Positions 56,917-64,000 of a stretch of DNA of 64,000 bases are shown here, one piece after another. The notes beneath the pieces were generated by a model, which was not told where the DNA came from, ran no database searches, and worked only from the letters and a program-made list of their open reading frames with translations. The DNA is from Phycisphaerae bacterium (lineage in GTDB: Bacteria > Planctomycetota > Phycisphaerae > UBA1845 > Fen-1342). Where the stretch lies: positions 248,001 through 312,000 of the forward strand of contig JAJVHV010000016.1 of the NCBI GenBank assembly GCA_022072445.1, in the 5' to 3' direction. The translations under genes were made by a program, and so were the position numbers. Each line of letters opens with the position of its first letter. The stretch's first letter is position 1.

Positions 56917-58248
56917 ATGATGATGAACTCCGATTGCGACTTCGCAGACCAGACTCGCGTGACGCACGGCGCTCTCCGGATTGCCCTCGGTCTCCTCGCC
57001 GCGTTCGTTCTCGTGCTTCCCGCGTGCCGGGACAATGATGGGAAAGGCGCGCCGCAGAATGGCGAGGCAGCGCACGCTGAGGACGAGCATGCCGGCCACG
57101 ACCACGGCGGCGAGGAGCACAGCGATGAAGTGACGCTCGTGCCAGATGCGATCGAGCGCTACGGCATCAAGGTCGAACAGGCGTCGCGCTGCAAGCTCAG
57201 GCCGACATTTCTGGCGCCGGCGCGCGTTTCCTTCAACGCGGAGGCGATGGCGCACGTCGGCTCGCCGCTCCCTGGCCGGGTCGTGGAACTGCGCGCCAAA
57301 CTGGGCGACATTGTCAGCAAGGGCGACGCGCTGCTCATCGTCGAGAGTCCTGAGTTGGGCGAGGCACAGAGCGAATTTCTTCAAAAACGTATCATCGCAC
57401 AAACGACAGTGGCGGCCGTCGAACTGGCGAAGAATGCATTGGAGCGGGCCTCGCGGCTGTTCGATGAGAATCGCGGCATCGCGCTCGACGAAGTCCAGAA
57501 GCGCGAGGTCGAGTACAAGTCTGCACAGGCAATTCTCCAAACGGCGCAGTCCGCAGCCGTCGCCGCCGAAAACAAGCTGCACCTGCTCGGCATCGATCAG
57601 GCTTCAGTCGAAAAGCTGGCCGAGACAGGCGAAGTGAACCCGCGCTTCACGATCGTGGCGCCGCTTCCCGGCCGCGTGGTGGAGCGCGAGGTCACCTTGG
57701 GCGAACTTGTCAGCCCCGAGAAAGAGTCGTTGATCGTGCTGGCGGACACGACCACGCTCTGGGTGCTGGCCGACGTTCCCGAGGCGCGGCTGCCCGAGGT
57801 CGTCATCGGCGCTGCGGCCTGGCTCAAATCGGGCAGCGCGAACGGCCACAAGCACGAAGGCCAGGTCTCGTACATTTCGCCGATGGTCGATCCGCGCACG
57901 CGATCGGCCGAGGTACGCATCGCCGTCCAGTGTGAGCACGGCACGCTCTGGCCGGGAATGTTCGTCCAGGTCGAGATTACTGCTACGGATCAGGCCAACC
58001 CCGATCCACCGCCCGTCGTGGCAATTCCAGAAGACGCGATTCAGACCGTCGAAGCGGCGGCGTCCGTTTTCGTGCCGGTTGCCAACGAGCCGAACACGTT
58101 CGCGCGGCGCGCGATCACTATCGGAAAACCGGTGGCCGGGCTCGTGCCGGTCTATTCCGGCTTGGTCGAGGGCGAATCGTTCGTCGCCGCGGGGAGCTTC
58201 ATCCTGAAGGCCGAGCTGGGCAAGGCGGCGGCTGAGCACAGTCACTGA
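56917..58248 (+). CDS. Heavy-metal RND adaptor protein (CusB/CzcB-like) with His-rich N terminus
   Basis: This 443-aa lipoprotein (lipobox LPAC, Cys37) has a His/Asp/Glu-rich metal-binding stretch (AEDEHAGHDHGGEEHSDE). The adaptor fold follows: VGSPLPGRVVELRAKLGDIV, a helical hairpin (ALERASRLFDENRGIALDEV), RFTIVAPLPGRVVEREVTLG, and a barrel with TRSAEVRIAVQCEHGTLWPG. It connects the CzcA-type pump 20 bp downstream with the outer-membrane factor upstream. The His-rich arm implies divalent metals such as Zn, Co or Cd. Confidence 0.92.
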   Translation: MMMNSDCDFADQTRVTHGALRIALGLLAAFVLVLPACRDNDGKGAPQNGEAAHAEDEHAGHDHGGEEHSDEVTLVPDAIERYGIKVEQASRCKLRPTFLAPARVSFNAEAMAHVGSPLPGRVVELRAKLGDIVSKGDALLIVESPELGEAQSEFLQKRIIAQTTVAAVELAKNALERASRLFDENRGIALDEVQKREVEYKSAQAILQTAQSAAVAAENKLHLLGIDQASVEKLAETGEVNPRFTIVAPLPGRVVEREVTLGELVSPEKESLIVLADTTTLWVLADVPEARLPEVVIGAAAWLKSGSANGHKHEGQVSYISPMVDPRTRSAEVRIAVQCEHGTLWPGMFVQVEITATDQANPDPPPVVAIPEDAIQTVEAAASVFVPVANEPNTFARRAITIGKPVAGLVPVYSGLVEGESFVAAGSFILKAELGKAAAEHSH

Positions 58249-58268
58249 TTCGGCTGGGAGCAGGTCCA

Positions 58269-61200
58269 ATGCTCGAAGTGGTTTTGCACTTTTCGATCCG
58301 CAACGGGTGGGTAATCGTGCTTTTCACCGCGATCGTCGCCGGCGTCGGTGCGTACTCGTTTCAGCGCCTCCCCATCGACGCGGTGCCGGACATCACCAAC
58401 AACCAGGTGCAGATCAACGTGATGTATCCGTCGCTCTCGCCGATCGAAATCGAGAAGCAGGTCACGTTCCCGATCGAGACGGCGCTGGCCGGCATTCCGG
58501 GCCTGCAATCGACGCGCTCGCTGTCGCGTAACGGGTTCTCGCAGACGACGGCCGTGTTCGAGGACGACGTCAACATCTACTTCGCGCGTCAGCAGGTCTC
58601 CGAACGGCTGGGGGAAGCCAAGGAGAGCCTGCCGCCCGGTGCGGAACCCATCATGGGGCCGATCGCGACCGGCCTGGGCGAAATCTACATGTACACCGTC
58701 GAGTACGAGCACCCGTCTGGCAAGGGTGCGCCGCTCGCGGCTGGCAAGCCCGGCTGGCAACGCGACGGCTCGTATCTGACGGTTGAAGCCCAGCGATTGA
58801 CGACCGATTTGGAGCGGGCCGCGTATCTGCGCGAAGTGCAGGACTGGATCATCCGGCCGCAGCTCAAGGGCGTGAAAGACGTCGCCGGCGTCGAGGCGAT
58901 CGGCGGCTACGTGAAGCAGTACCACGTCCAGCCCGATCCGATGAAGCTCGTCAGCTATGGCCTCACGTTCCACGACGTGATCGAAGCGCTGGAGCGCAAC
59001 AACGTCAGCACCGGCGCCGGCTACATTGAGCACAAGGGCGAAGCCTACGTCGTCCGGGCCACGGGCCGCATCGAGCGGGTCGAACAGATCGAGTCGATCG
59101 TAGTTGGGACGCGCAACGGCGTGCCGATCTACGTGCGCGACATCGTCGCGCCGGGCGGCGTCGGCGTGGGGCGCGAGCTACGGACCGGTTCGGCCAGCGA
59201 AGACGGCGAAGAAGTCGTCGTTGCGACCGCCATCATGCTGCTGGGTGCAAATAGTCGGACCGTCGCAGCCGCCGTGGACGAGAAAATGGCCGAAATCCAG
59301 CGCACGTTGCCGCCGGGCGTGCGGGCCAAGACCGTGCTGAACCGCACGAAACTGGTCGACGCCACGATCATGACGGTGCGGAAGAACCTGCTGGAAGGCG
59401 CCGTGCTGGTGATTGCGGTGCTCTTCCTGCTGCTTGGCAACATCCGGGCGGCACTCATTTGCGCTTCGGCGATCCCGCTCTCCATGCTCATGACGGCCAC
59501 CGGCATGGTGCAGAGCAAGGTCAGCGGCAACCTCATGTCGCTGGGCGCGATCGACTTCGGTCTGATCGTGGACGGCGCGGTCATCATCGTCGAAAACTGC
59601 CTGCGCCGACTGGCTCACAAGCAGCATGAGGTTGGCCGCGTGCTGTCGCTCCAGGAGCGGCTGCACGAGGTGATGATCGCGGCCAAGGAGATGATCCAGC
59701 CGTCGGTGTTCGGCCAGGCGATCATCATTACGGTGTACGTGCCGATCCTGGCATTGACCGGCGTCGAGGGGAAGATGTTCCACCCGATGGCAATGACGGT
59801 CATTTTCGCCCTCATCGGCGCGTTCATCCTGTCGCTTACGTTTGTTCCCGCGCTGGTCGCCATCCTGATCCGCGGCAAGGTCAAGGAGAACGAGGTCTTC
59901 GCCATACGCTGGGCCAAGGCGCTGTATGAGCCGACCGTCCGCTGGGCGCTGCGGTTGCGCTGGGCGGTCACGCTGCTGGCGATCGCCGCGTTCGGCGGGT
60001 CGGTTCTGCTGTTCACACGGCTCGGACAAGAGTTCGTTCCGACGCTGGACGAGAAGGACATCGCCATGCATGCCATGCGAATTCCCAGCACCGCCCTCAC
60101 ACAGTCCGGCCTGATGCAGTTCGACGTCGAGCGCGTGGTCGCCTCCTTCCCGGAGGTCGCGTTCGTCTACTCCAAGACCGGCACGGCCGAGATGGCGACC
60201 GACCCCATGCCGCCCAACGTCTCGGACACCTTCATCATCTTCAAGCCGCGCGAGGAGTGGCGCAGCGAAGCGGAACTGGACCGGCTCATTGCCGAGAAGA
60301 CCGCGGAAGTGCAGAAGCTCGGCGGCGGCCATGGGGAATCCGGGCACGGACATGGTGACGAGCACGGCGACCTGAAGCTGGAAGGACATAAAGGCAAGCT
60401 TCAGAAGTTGATCGAGCTGACCGTTAGGACGGTCCCGGGCAACAACTACGAGTTCACGCAGCCGATTCAAATGCGTTTCAACGAACTGATTGCCGGTGTG
60501 CGCGGCGACGTGGCCGTCAAGGTCTACGGCGATGACTTCGCCAAAATGCAGAAGACTGCCCAGCAGGTCCTCGGCGTGCTTCAGAGCATTCCGGGGGCCG
60601 CCGATGCGAAGACCGAGCAGACGACCGGCCTGCCGGTGATGACGATTGACATCGACCGGTCTGCGATCGCACGCTACGGCTTGAACATCGCCGACGTGCA
60701 GGACGTCGTCGCCGCTGCGATGGGTGGCCGCGAAGCCGGCCTGGTCTTCGAAGGCGACCGCCGCTTCGATCTTGTCGTACGCCTGCCCGACGCGCTTCGC
60801 GGCCGGCCCGAGACGCTGGAAAACCTGCCCATCCCACTGCCGCGCGGCGAGGAAGCGGTAGCAAGCGGCGTGCGTCTGGCCGCGTTCGGCGGATCGCACG
60901 GGGATTTGATTCCGAAGCACGACGTGGGCTTCGTGCCGCTGGGTCAGATCGCGCGCCTCGACGTCGCTGAAGGCGCCAACCAGATCAGCCGCGAGAACGG
61001 CAAGCGCCGCATCGTCGTGCAGTGCAACGTGCGCGGCCGCGATCTCGGCTCATTCGTTGCCGAGGCGCAGGAGAAGATGAGGGCGGTTGCGCTGCCGCCC
61101 GGCGGCTGGCTGGTCTGGGGCGGCCAATACGAGAATCTGGTTGCGGCCAAGGAGCGGCTGACGATCGTCGTGCCGATCTGCTTTCTGCTGATCTTCATTC

Positions 61201-61784
61201 TCCTCTTCAGCACGTTCAAGAGCGTGAAGTACTCGCTGCTGGTCTTTAGCGCTGTGCCGCTCGGATTGACGGGCGGCATTGTCACGCTCTGGTTGCGTGA
61301 CATGCCGTTTTCGATCTCCGCGGCCGTTGGGTTCATCGCCCTTTCGGGTGTCGCGGTCTTGAACGGTCTCGTGATGGTCAGCTTTATCAACCAGCTTCGC
61401 CGCGAGGGCATGCCGCGCGATGACGCGATCATCCACGGAAGTCTGACGCGCTTGCGGCCGGTGCTGATGACGGCGCTCGTGGCTTCGCTGGGTTTCGTGC
61501 CAATGGCGATCGCGACCGGCACGGGTGCTGAAGTCCAGCGGCCGCTTGCCACCGTCGTCATCGGCGGCCTGATCACGAGCACGCTGCTGACGCTCGTCGT
61601 ACTACCAGCGCTCTATCGCATCTTTACCGGATGGGACAAGGCCGGCCGCCCGCTGCCGGTCGAGCAGGAGTGGGAAGCGCCGGAGACCGGACCGCTCGAA
61701 GTCGCGCCGGCTACCAACGCTGTTACGCCGGGCGTTCCTTCTCCGCCTGCCGGCGGGGCGCTGCCGCCCGCGTCGAAAACTTGA
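58269..61784 (+). CDS. czcA: CzcA-type heavy-metal RND efflux pump
   Basis: The 1171-aa inner-membrane proton/metal antiporter starts with TM1 and the DAVPDITNNQVQINVMYPSL motif of HME pumps. TM4 carries DFGLIVDGAVIIVEN, the DFG-x3-DGA-x3-VEN signature of CzcA (Co/Zn/Cd) transporters. A periplasmic insert near residues 685-700 is His-rich (GGGHGESGHGHGDEHGD). The C-terminal half ends with SAAVGFIALSGVAVLNGLVM. It is the last gene of the operon with lipoprotein, outer-membrane factor, small lipoprotein and adaptor. Confidence 0.95.
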   Translation: MLEVVLHFSIRNGWVIVLFTAIVAGVGAYSFQRLPIDAVPDITNNQVQINVMYPSLSPIEIEKQVTFPIETALAGIPGLQSTRSLSRNGFSQTTAVFEDDVNIYFARQQVSERLGEAKESLPPGAEPIMGPIATGLGEIYMYTVEYEHPSGKGAPLAAGKPGWQRDGSYLTVEAQRLTTDLERAAYLREVQDWIIRPQLKGVKDVAGVEAIGGYVKQYHVQPDPMKLVSYGLTFHDVIEALERNNVSTGAGYIEHKGEAYVVRATGRIERVEQIESIVVGTRNGVPIYVRDIVAPGGVGVGRELRTGSASEDGEEVVVATAIMLLGANSRTVAAAVDEKMAEIQRTLPPGVRAKTVLNRTKLVDATIMTVRKNLLEGAVLVIAVLFLLLGNIRAALICASAIPLSMLMTATGMVQSKVSGNLMSLGAIDFGLIVDGAVIIVENCLRRLAHKQHEVGRVLSLQERLHEVMIAAKEMIQPSVFGQAIIITVYVPILALTGVEGKMFHPMAMTVIFALIGAFILSLTFVPALVAILIRGKVKENEVFAIRWAKALYEPTVRWALRLRWAVTLLAIAAFGGSVLLFTRLGQEFVPTLDEKDIAMHAMRIPSTALTQSGLMQFDVERVVASFPEVAFVYSKTGTAEMATDPMPPNVSDTFIIFKPREEWRSEAELDRLIAEKTAEVQKLGGGHGESGHGHGDEHGDLKLEGHKGKLQKLIELTVRTVPGNNYEFTQPIQMRFNELIAGVRGDVAVKVYGDDFAKMQKTAQQVLGVLQSIPGAADAKTEQTTGLPVMTIDIDRSAIARYGLNIADVQDVVAAAMGGREAGLVFEGDRRFDLVVRLPDALRGRPETLENLPIPLPRGEEAVASGVRLAAFGGSHGDLIPKHDVGFVPLGQIARLDVAEGANQISRENGKRRIVVQCNVRGRDLGSFVAEAQEKMRAVALPPGGWLVWGGQYENLVAAKERLTIVVPICFLLIFILLFSTFKSVKYSLLVFSAVPLGLTGGIVTLWLRDMPFSISAAVGFIALSGVAVLNGLVMVSFINQLRREGMPRDDAIIHGSLTRLRPVLMTALVASLGFVPMAIATGTGAEVQRPLATVVIGGLITSTLLTLVVLPALYRIFTGWDKAGRPLPVEQEWEAPETGPLEVAPATNAVTPGVPSPPAGGALPPASKT

Positions 61785-61860
61785 TCCATTGTGCGCCGTG
61801 CTCTGTCGCGCGTGCGGCGCAGGTCGGCACCCGCAACTGTTGTGTGCGAAGGAGAGAACC

Positions 61861-61920
61861 ATGAACGGTTCGAATCGCAAGGGCATCGCGCCGCTGCCGC
61901 AGGCTTCGTCGGCACGCTGA
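61861..61920 (+). CDS. 19-codon ORF with strong ribosome site
   Basis: A near-consensus GAAGGAGAGAACC precedes ATG 61861 and a short frame MNGSNRKGIAPLPQASSAR ending at TGA 61918-61920, 76 bp after czcA. It could be a leader peptide, or the 5' remnant of a gene deleted downstream, since the adjacent kinase gene is convergent 45 bp away. Confidence 0.25.
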   Translation: MNGSNRKGIAPLPQASSAR

Positions 61921-61964
61921 CGGCGCAGTAAACTTCCACAGCCCGTCGGCCGCGCCGAAGTACC

Positions 61965-64000
61965 TCATTCCTTCCCCATCGCCGCCTTGCACTTGGCCAG
62001 CGTCTCGCGGTACTCCGTGAGCTGCGGGTGGTCGGGAGGTAAGACCTTCTCGGCCATCGACACCGCCTCCTCCAGTTCGGGCAGAGCCGTTGCGGCATCA
62101 TTGTTCTCAAGGCGGGCGCTGCCTGAACTCCACAATGTGCGGGCGAGCGTCGGCGAGCCGTCCGGCGATCGCTTTCGCAGAATCGCCAGGGACTGGTCGA
62201 GGCCGTGTCGTGCTTCGGCGGTCTTGCCCATCGCGTGTTGGATGCGGGCGAGATTGGCCAATACCAGTGCGACATTGGGATGATCCGGTCCCAAGCCCCT
62301 GCGATAAATCGCCACCGCGCGCTGCGAGAGAGGCTCGGCCTGCGCAAACTGCCGCTGGGTTCGATAGAGCATCGCGAAGTTGTTCAGGGTGGCTCCCACC
62401 AAGGTGTGGTCGGGGCCCAGCGCCTTCTCACGGATGGCCAGCGCACGCTTGTACAAATCTTCTGCCTTGGCGTACTGATCCTGGGCCTCGTAGAACGCGG
62501 CCAGGTTGTGCAAGTCCGCGCCGACTTCCGCGTGCTCGGGACCGAGCAGCTTTTCGTCGATCGCCAATGTGCGGAGGTACAGCGGTTCGGCCTCTGCATA
62601 CCGGCGCTGTGCTTTGTAGAGCAAGGCCAGGTTGTTCAGCACGACTGCGACGTCCGCATGTTCGGGCCCGAAAGCCTTCTCGCGGATCGCCAGCGCGCGG
62701 ACGTACAACGGCTCGGCTCTCGCGTACTGCTCCCGAGCGCGATAGCTCTCGGCCAGATTGTGCAGACCGGCGGCCACCAGAGGGTGATCGGGGCCGAGTG
62801 CCTTTTCGCAGATCGCCAGCGCGCGGACGTAGAGCGGCTCCGCCATCGCGTAATGCGCCTGCTCGTCATACATCGTCGCGAGACTGTTGAGGCTGGCGGC
62901 GACGTCTGGATGGTCCGGGCCCAGAGTCTGCTCATAGATTGCCAGCGACCGCTTCATGAGCGGCTCGGCCTCGGCGTACTTGCCCTGCGTGCTGTACAGC
63001 AGCGCCAGGTCGTTCAGCGTGAGGGCCAGGTCGCGGTGGGTTGGGCTGAGGATCTTCTCGCGGATCGCCAGTGCGCGTTTGAAGAGCGGCTCGGCCTGGT
63101 CAAGCTGGCCTTGCAAGTAATGTAGGACGGCCAGGCTGTTCAGGCCCGCCGCGACGTCGCCGTGCTCCGGGCCACGGGTCTTCTCAAACATCGCCAATGC
63201 GCGCACATAGAGCGGCTCGGCCTTGTCGTAATGGCCCAGGGCACGATGGAGGGAGCCCAGGTTGTTGAGGCTTAGCGCGACGTCGGGATGGTCGCCCTTG
63301 AACACCCGCGCGCGCGTCGCGAGGGCATCCTCCAGCAGCGGCTGCGCCTGGACGTACTTGCCGTTGTTCTTCAGAATGCAGCCGATCGTGTCCTTCAGAC
63401 CCGCCTCGGTCTCGAGGTCATCCTTGAACGCGCCCGACTCGATCTTGGCAGTGGCCTTGCCCATCGCCTGCGCGATGGTTGTCTCCTGCTTGCCGCTCTG
63501 CATCGGGTCGCTGGACTCGAGTGCGGCGATCACGAACGCGTTGATCGCCTCGGCACGGGAGCGGGCCCTGGCCTCGGCGGCTGCTGTGGTCTCGGCGAGG
63601 TCGCGCAGCCTGACCGCCTCCGCGCGCTGGCGGGCCTCGCTGATGCCGAACGAGACCGATACCCCCGTGGCGAGCAGGAGAACCGCCGCCACCGCACTGC
63701 CCGCCGACACCATCACGCGATTCCGGCGGACGAATTTCTGGACCCGATAAATGGCACTTGGCGGGGCGGCGACGACCGCGTCGCCTCTCAGGTAGCGCTC
63801 GATGTCCATCGCCAGACCGTTGGCGGTCTCGTAACGCCGGGCGCGGTCCTTCTCGAGCGCTTTCATGATGATCCAGTCCAGATCGCCGCGCAGCAGCGTC
63901 CCCAGCTTCTTCGGCTCGATCGAGCGCTGCCGCGCGACGGCGTGCATCTCCGCGCCCAGGCTGCTCAGACGCGTGCTGGGGCGCGGCGGCTCCTCCTCGC
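61965..64000 (-). CDS. Membrane-anchored Ser/Thr protein kinase with TPR array (5' part outside window)
   Basis: The frame is open to the window edge; at least 677 residues are visible. It begins in the kinase C-lobe (GDLDWIIMKALEKDRARRYE, NGLAMDIERYLRGD), then a transmembrane helix (VMVSAGSAVAAVLLLATGVS). About nine 42-residue tetratricopeptide repeats of the kinesin-light-chain type follow (A-EPLYVRALAI-EKALGPDHP-VA--L-NLA). Such Hanks-type kinases are abundant in Planctomycetes. Substrate unknown. It faces the efflux operon convergently. Confidence 0.92.
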   Translation of the reverse strand, partial: EEEPPRPSTRLSSLGAEMHAVARQRSIEPKKLGTLLRGDLDWIIMKALEKDRARRYETANGLAMDIERYLRGDAVVAAPPSAIYRVQKFVRRNRVMVSAGSAVAAVLLLATGVSVSFGISEARQRAEAVRLRDLAETTAAAEARARSRAEAINAFVIAALESSDPMQSGKQETTIAQAMGKATAKIESGAFKDDLETEAGLKDTIGCILKNNGKYVQAQPLLEDALATRARVFKGDHPDVALSLNNLGSLHRALGHYDKAEPLYVRALAMFEKTRGPEHGDVAAGLNSLAVLHYLQGQLDQAEPLFKRALAIREKILSPTHRDLALTLNDLALLYSTQGKYAEAEPLMKRSLAIYEQTLGPDHPDVAASLNSLATMYDEQAHYAMAEPLYVRALAICEKALGPDHPLVAAGLHNLAESYRAREQYARAEPLYVRALAIREKAFGPEHADVAVVLNNLALLYKAQRRYAEAEPLYLRTLAIDEKLLGPEHAEVGADLHNLAAFYEAQDQYAKAEDLYKRALAIREKALGPDHTLVGATLNNFAMLYRTQRQFAQAEPLSQRAVAIYRRGLGPDHPNVALVLANLARIQHAMGKTAEARHGLDQSLAILRKRSPDGSPTLARTLWSSGSARLENNDAATALPELEEAVSMAEKVLPPDHPQLTEYRETLAKCKAAMGKE

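Noticed and set aside
59178-60920. 580-codon minus-strand frame within czcA
   Set aside because: His/Arg/Asp-rich antisense of a strongly supported RND gene.

Overview
The window (about 64 kb, high G+C, mostly GTG/ATG starts with good Shine-Dalgarno sites) looks like a chromosome segment of a member of the Planctomycetota. The evidence is indirect: a membrane-anchored Ser/Thr kinase followed by kinesin-light-chain-type TPRs, a DUF2924 recombinase-cassette gene, and short palindromic repeats that I recall from planctomycete genomes (the 'GMGFQPV/GWKPIP' repeat and the 'REGAGS...PLADARGSDS' repeat). I cannot name a species.

Layout. (1) 1-11.2 kb, plus strand: a tightly packed phage tail module with G/T-type tail chaperones in overlapping frames, a RebB-like small protein, a tail-completion protein, a 666-aa tape measure, several large unrecognised structural proteins (one with nearly 50 cysteines), a TOPRIM protein and small accessory genes. 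(2) 11.3-24.5 kb, plus strand: a soluble histidine kinase and an NtrC-type sigma-54 activator, followed by a stress/dormancy gene island (glutamate dehydrogenase, two Rnk-like elongation-factor-fold proteins, AhpD-like CxxC protein, DUF488, glutaredoxin-like protein, universal stress protein, hemerythrin, UPF0316, MgtE, an HPF/RaiA-like protein and several small proteins). Three intergenic sites carry the sigma-54 -24 element TGGCACG, one with a near-perfect -12, so I infer that the local activator drives this island. (3) 24.2-45.1 kb: an acquired island. A large serine recombinase reads off its end antisense into a host gene. Nearby are a P4-type primase/helicase with excisionase-like genes, and an unusually tightly coupled defence operon (type III methyltransferase, DUF4145, OLD-family ATPase/TOPRIM, type III restriction subunit). 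A CHAT-protease gene preceded by tandem hairpins and a decayed DUF2924 cassette close the island. (4) 45.1-61.9 kb: two heavy-metal RND efflux operons (minus 45.1-51.3 kb, plus 54.7-61.8 kb) around a CusRS-like two-component pair and an isoprenylcysteine-methyltransferase-like gene. Each efflux operon carries, between the outer-membrane factor and the adaptor, a matching 54-55-aa lipoprotein ending in TDF-x-R-x2-LAAFLL. (5) 61.96 kb to the end, minus strand: the 3' part of the TPR kinase.

The most interesting candidates for undescribed biology are the paired efflux-linked mini-lipoproteins, the Mod-DUF4145-OLD-Res operon, the CHAT gene with its hairpin leader, and the sigma-54 stress regulon with its 'EGCPNVQP' small basic proteins. 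No CRISPR array, tRNA or rRNA was seen.
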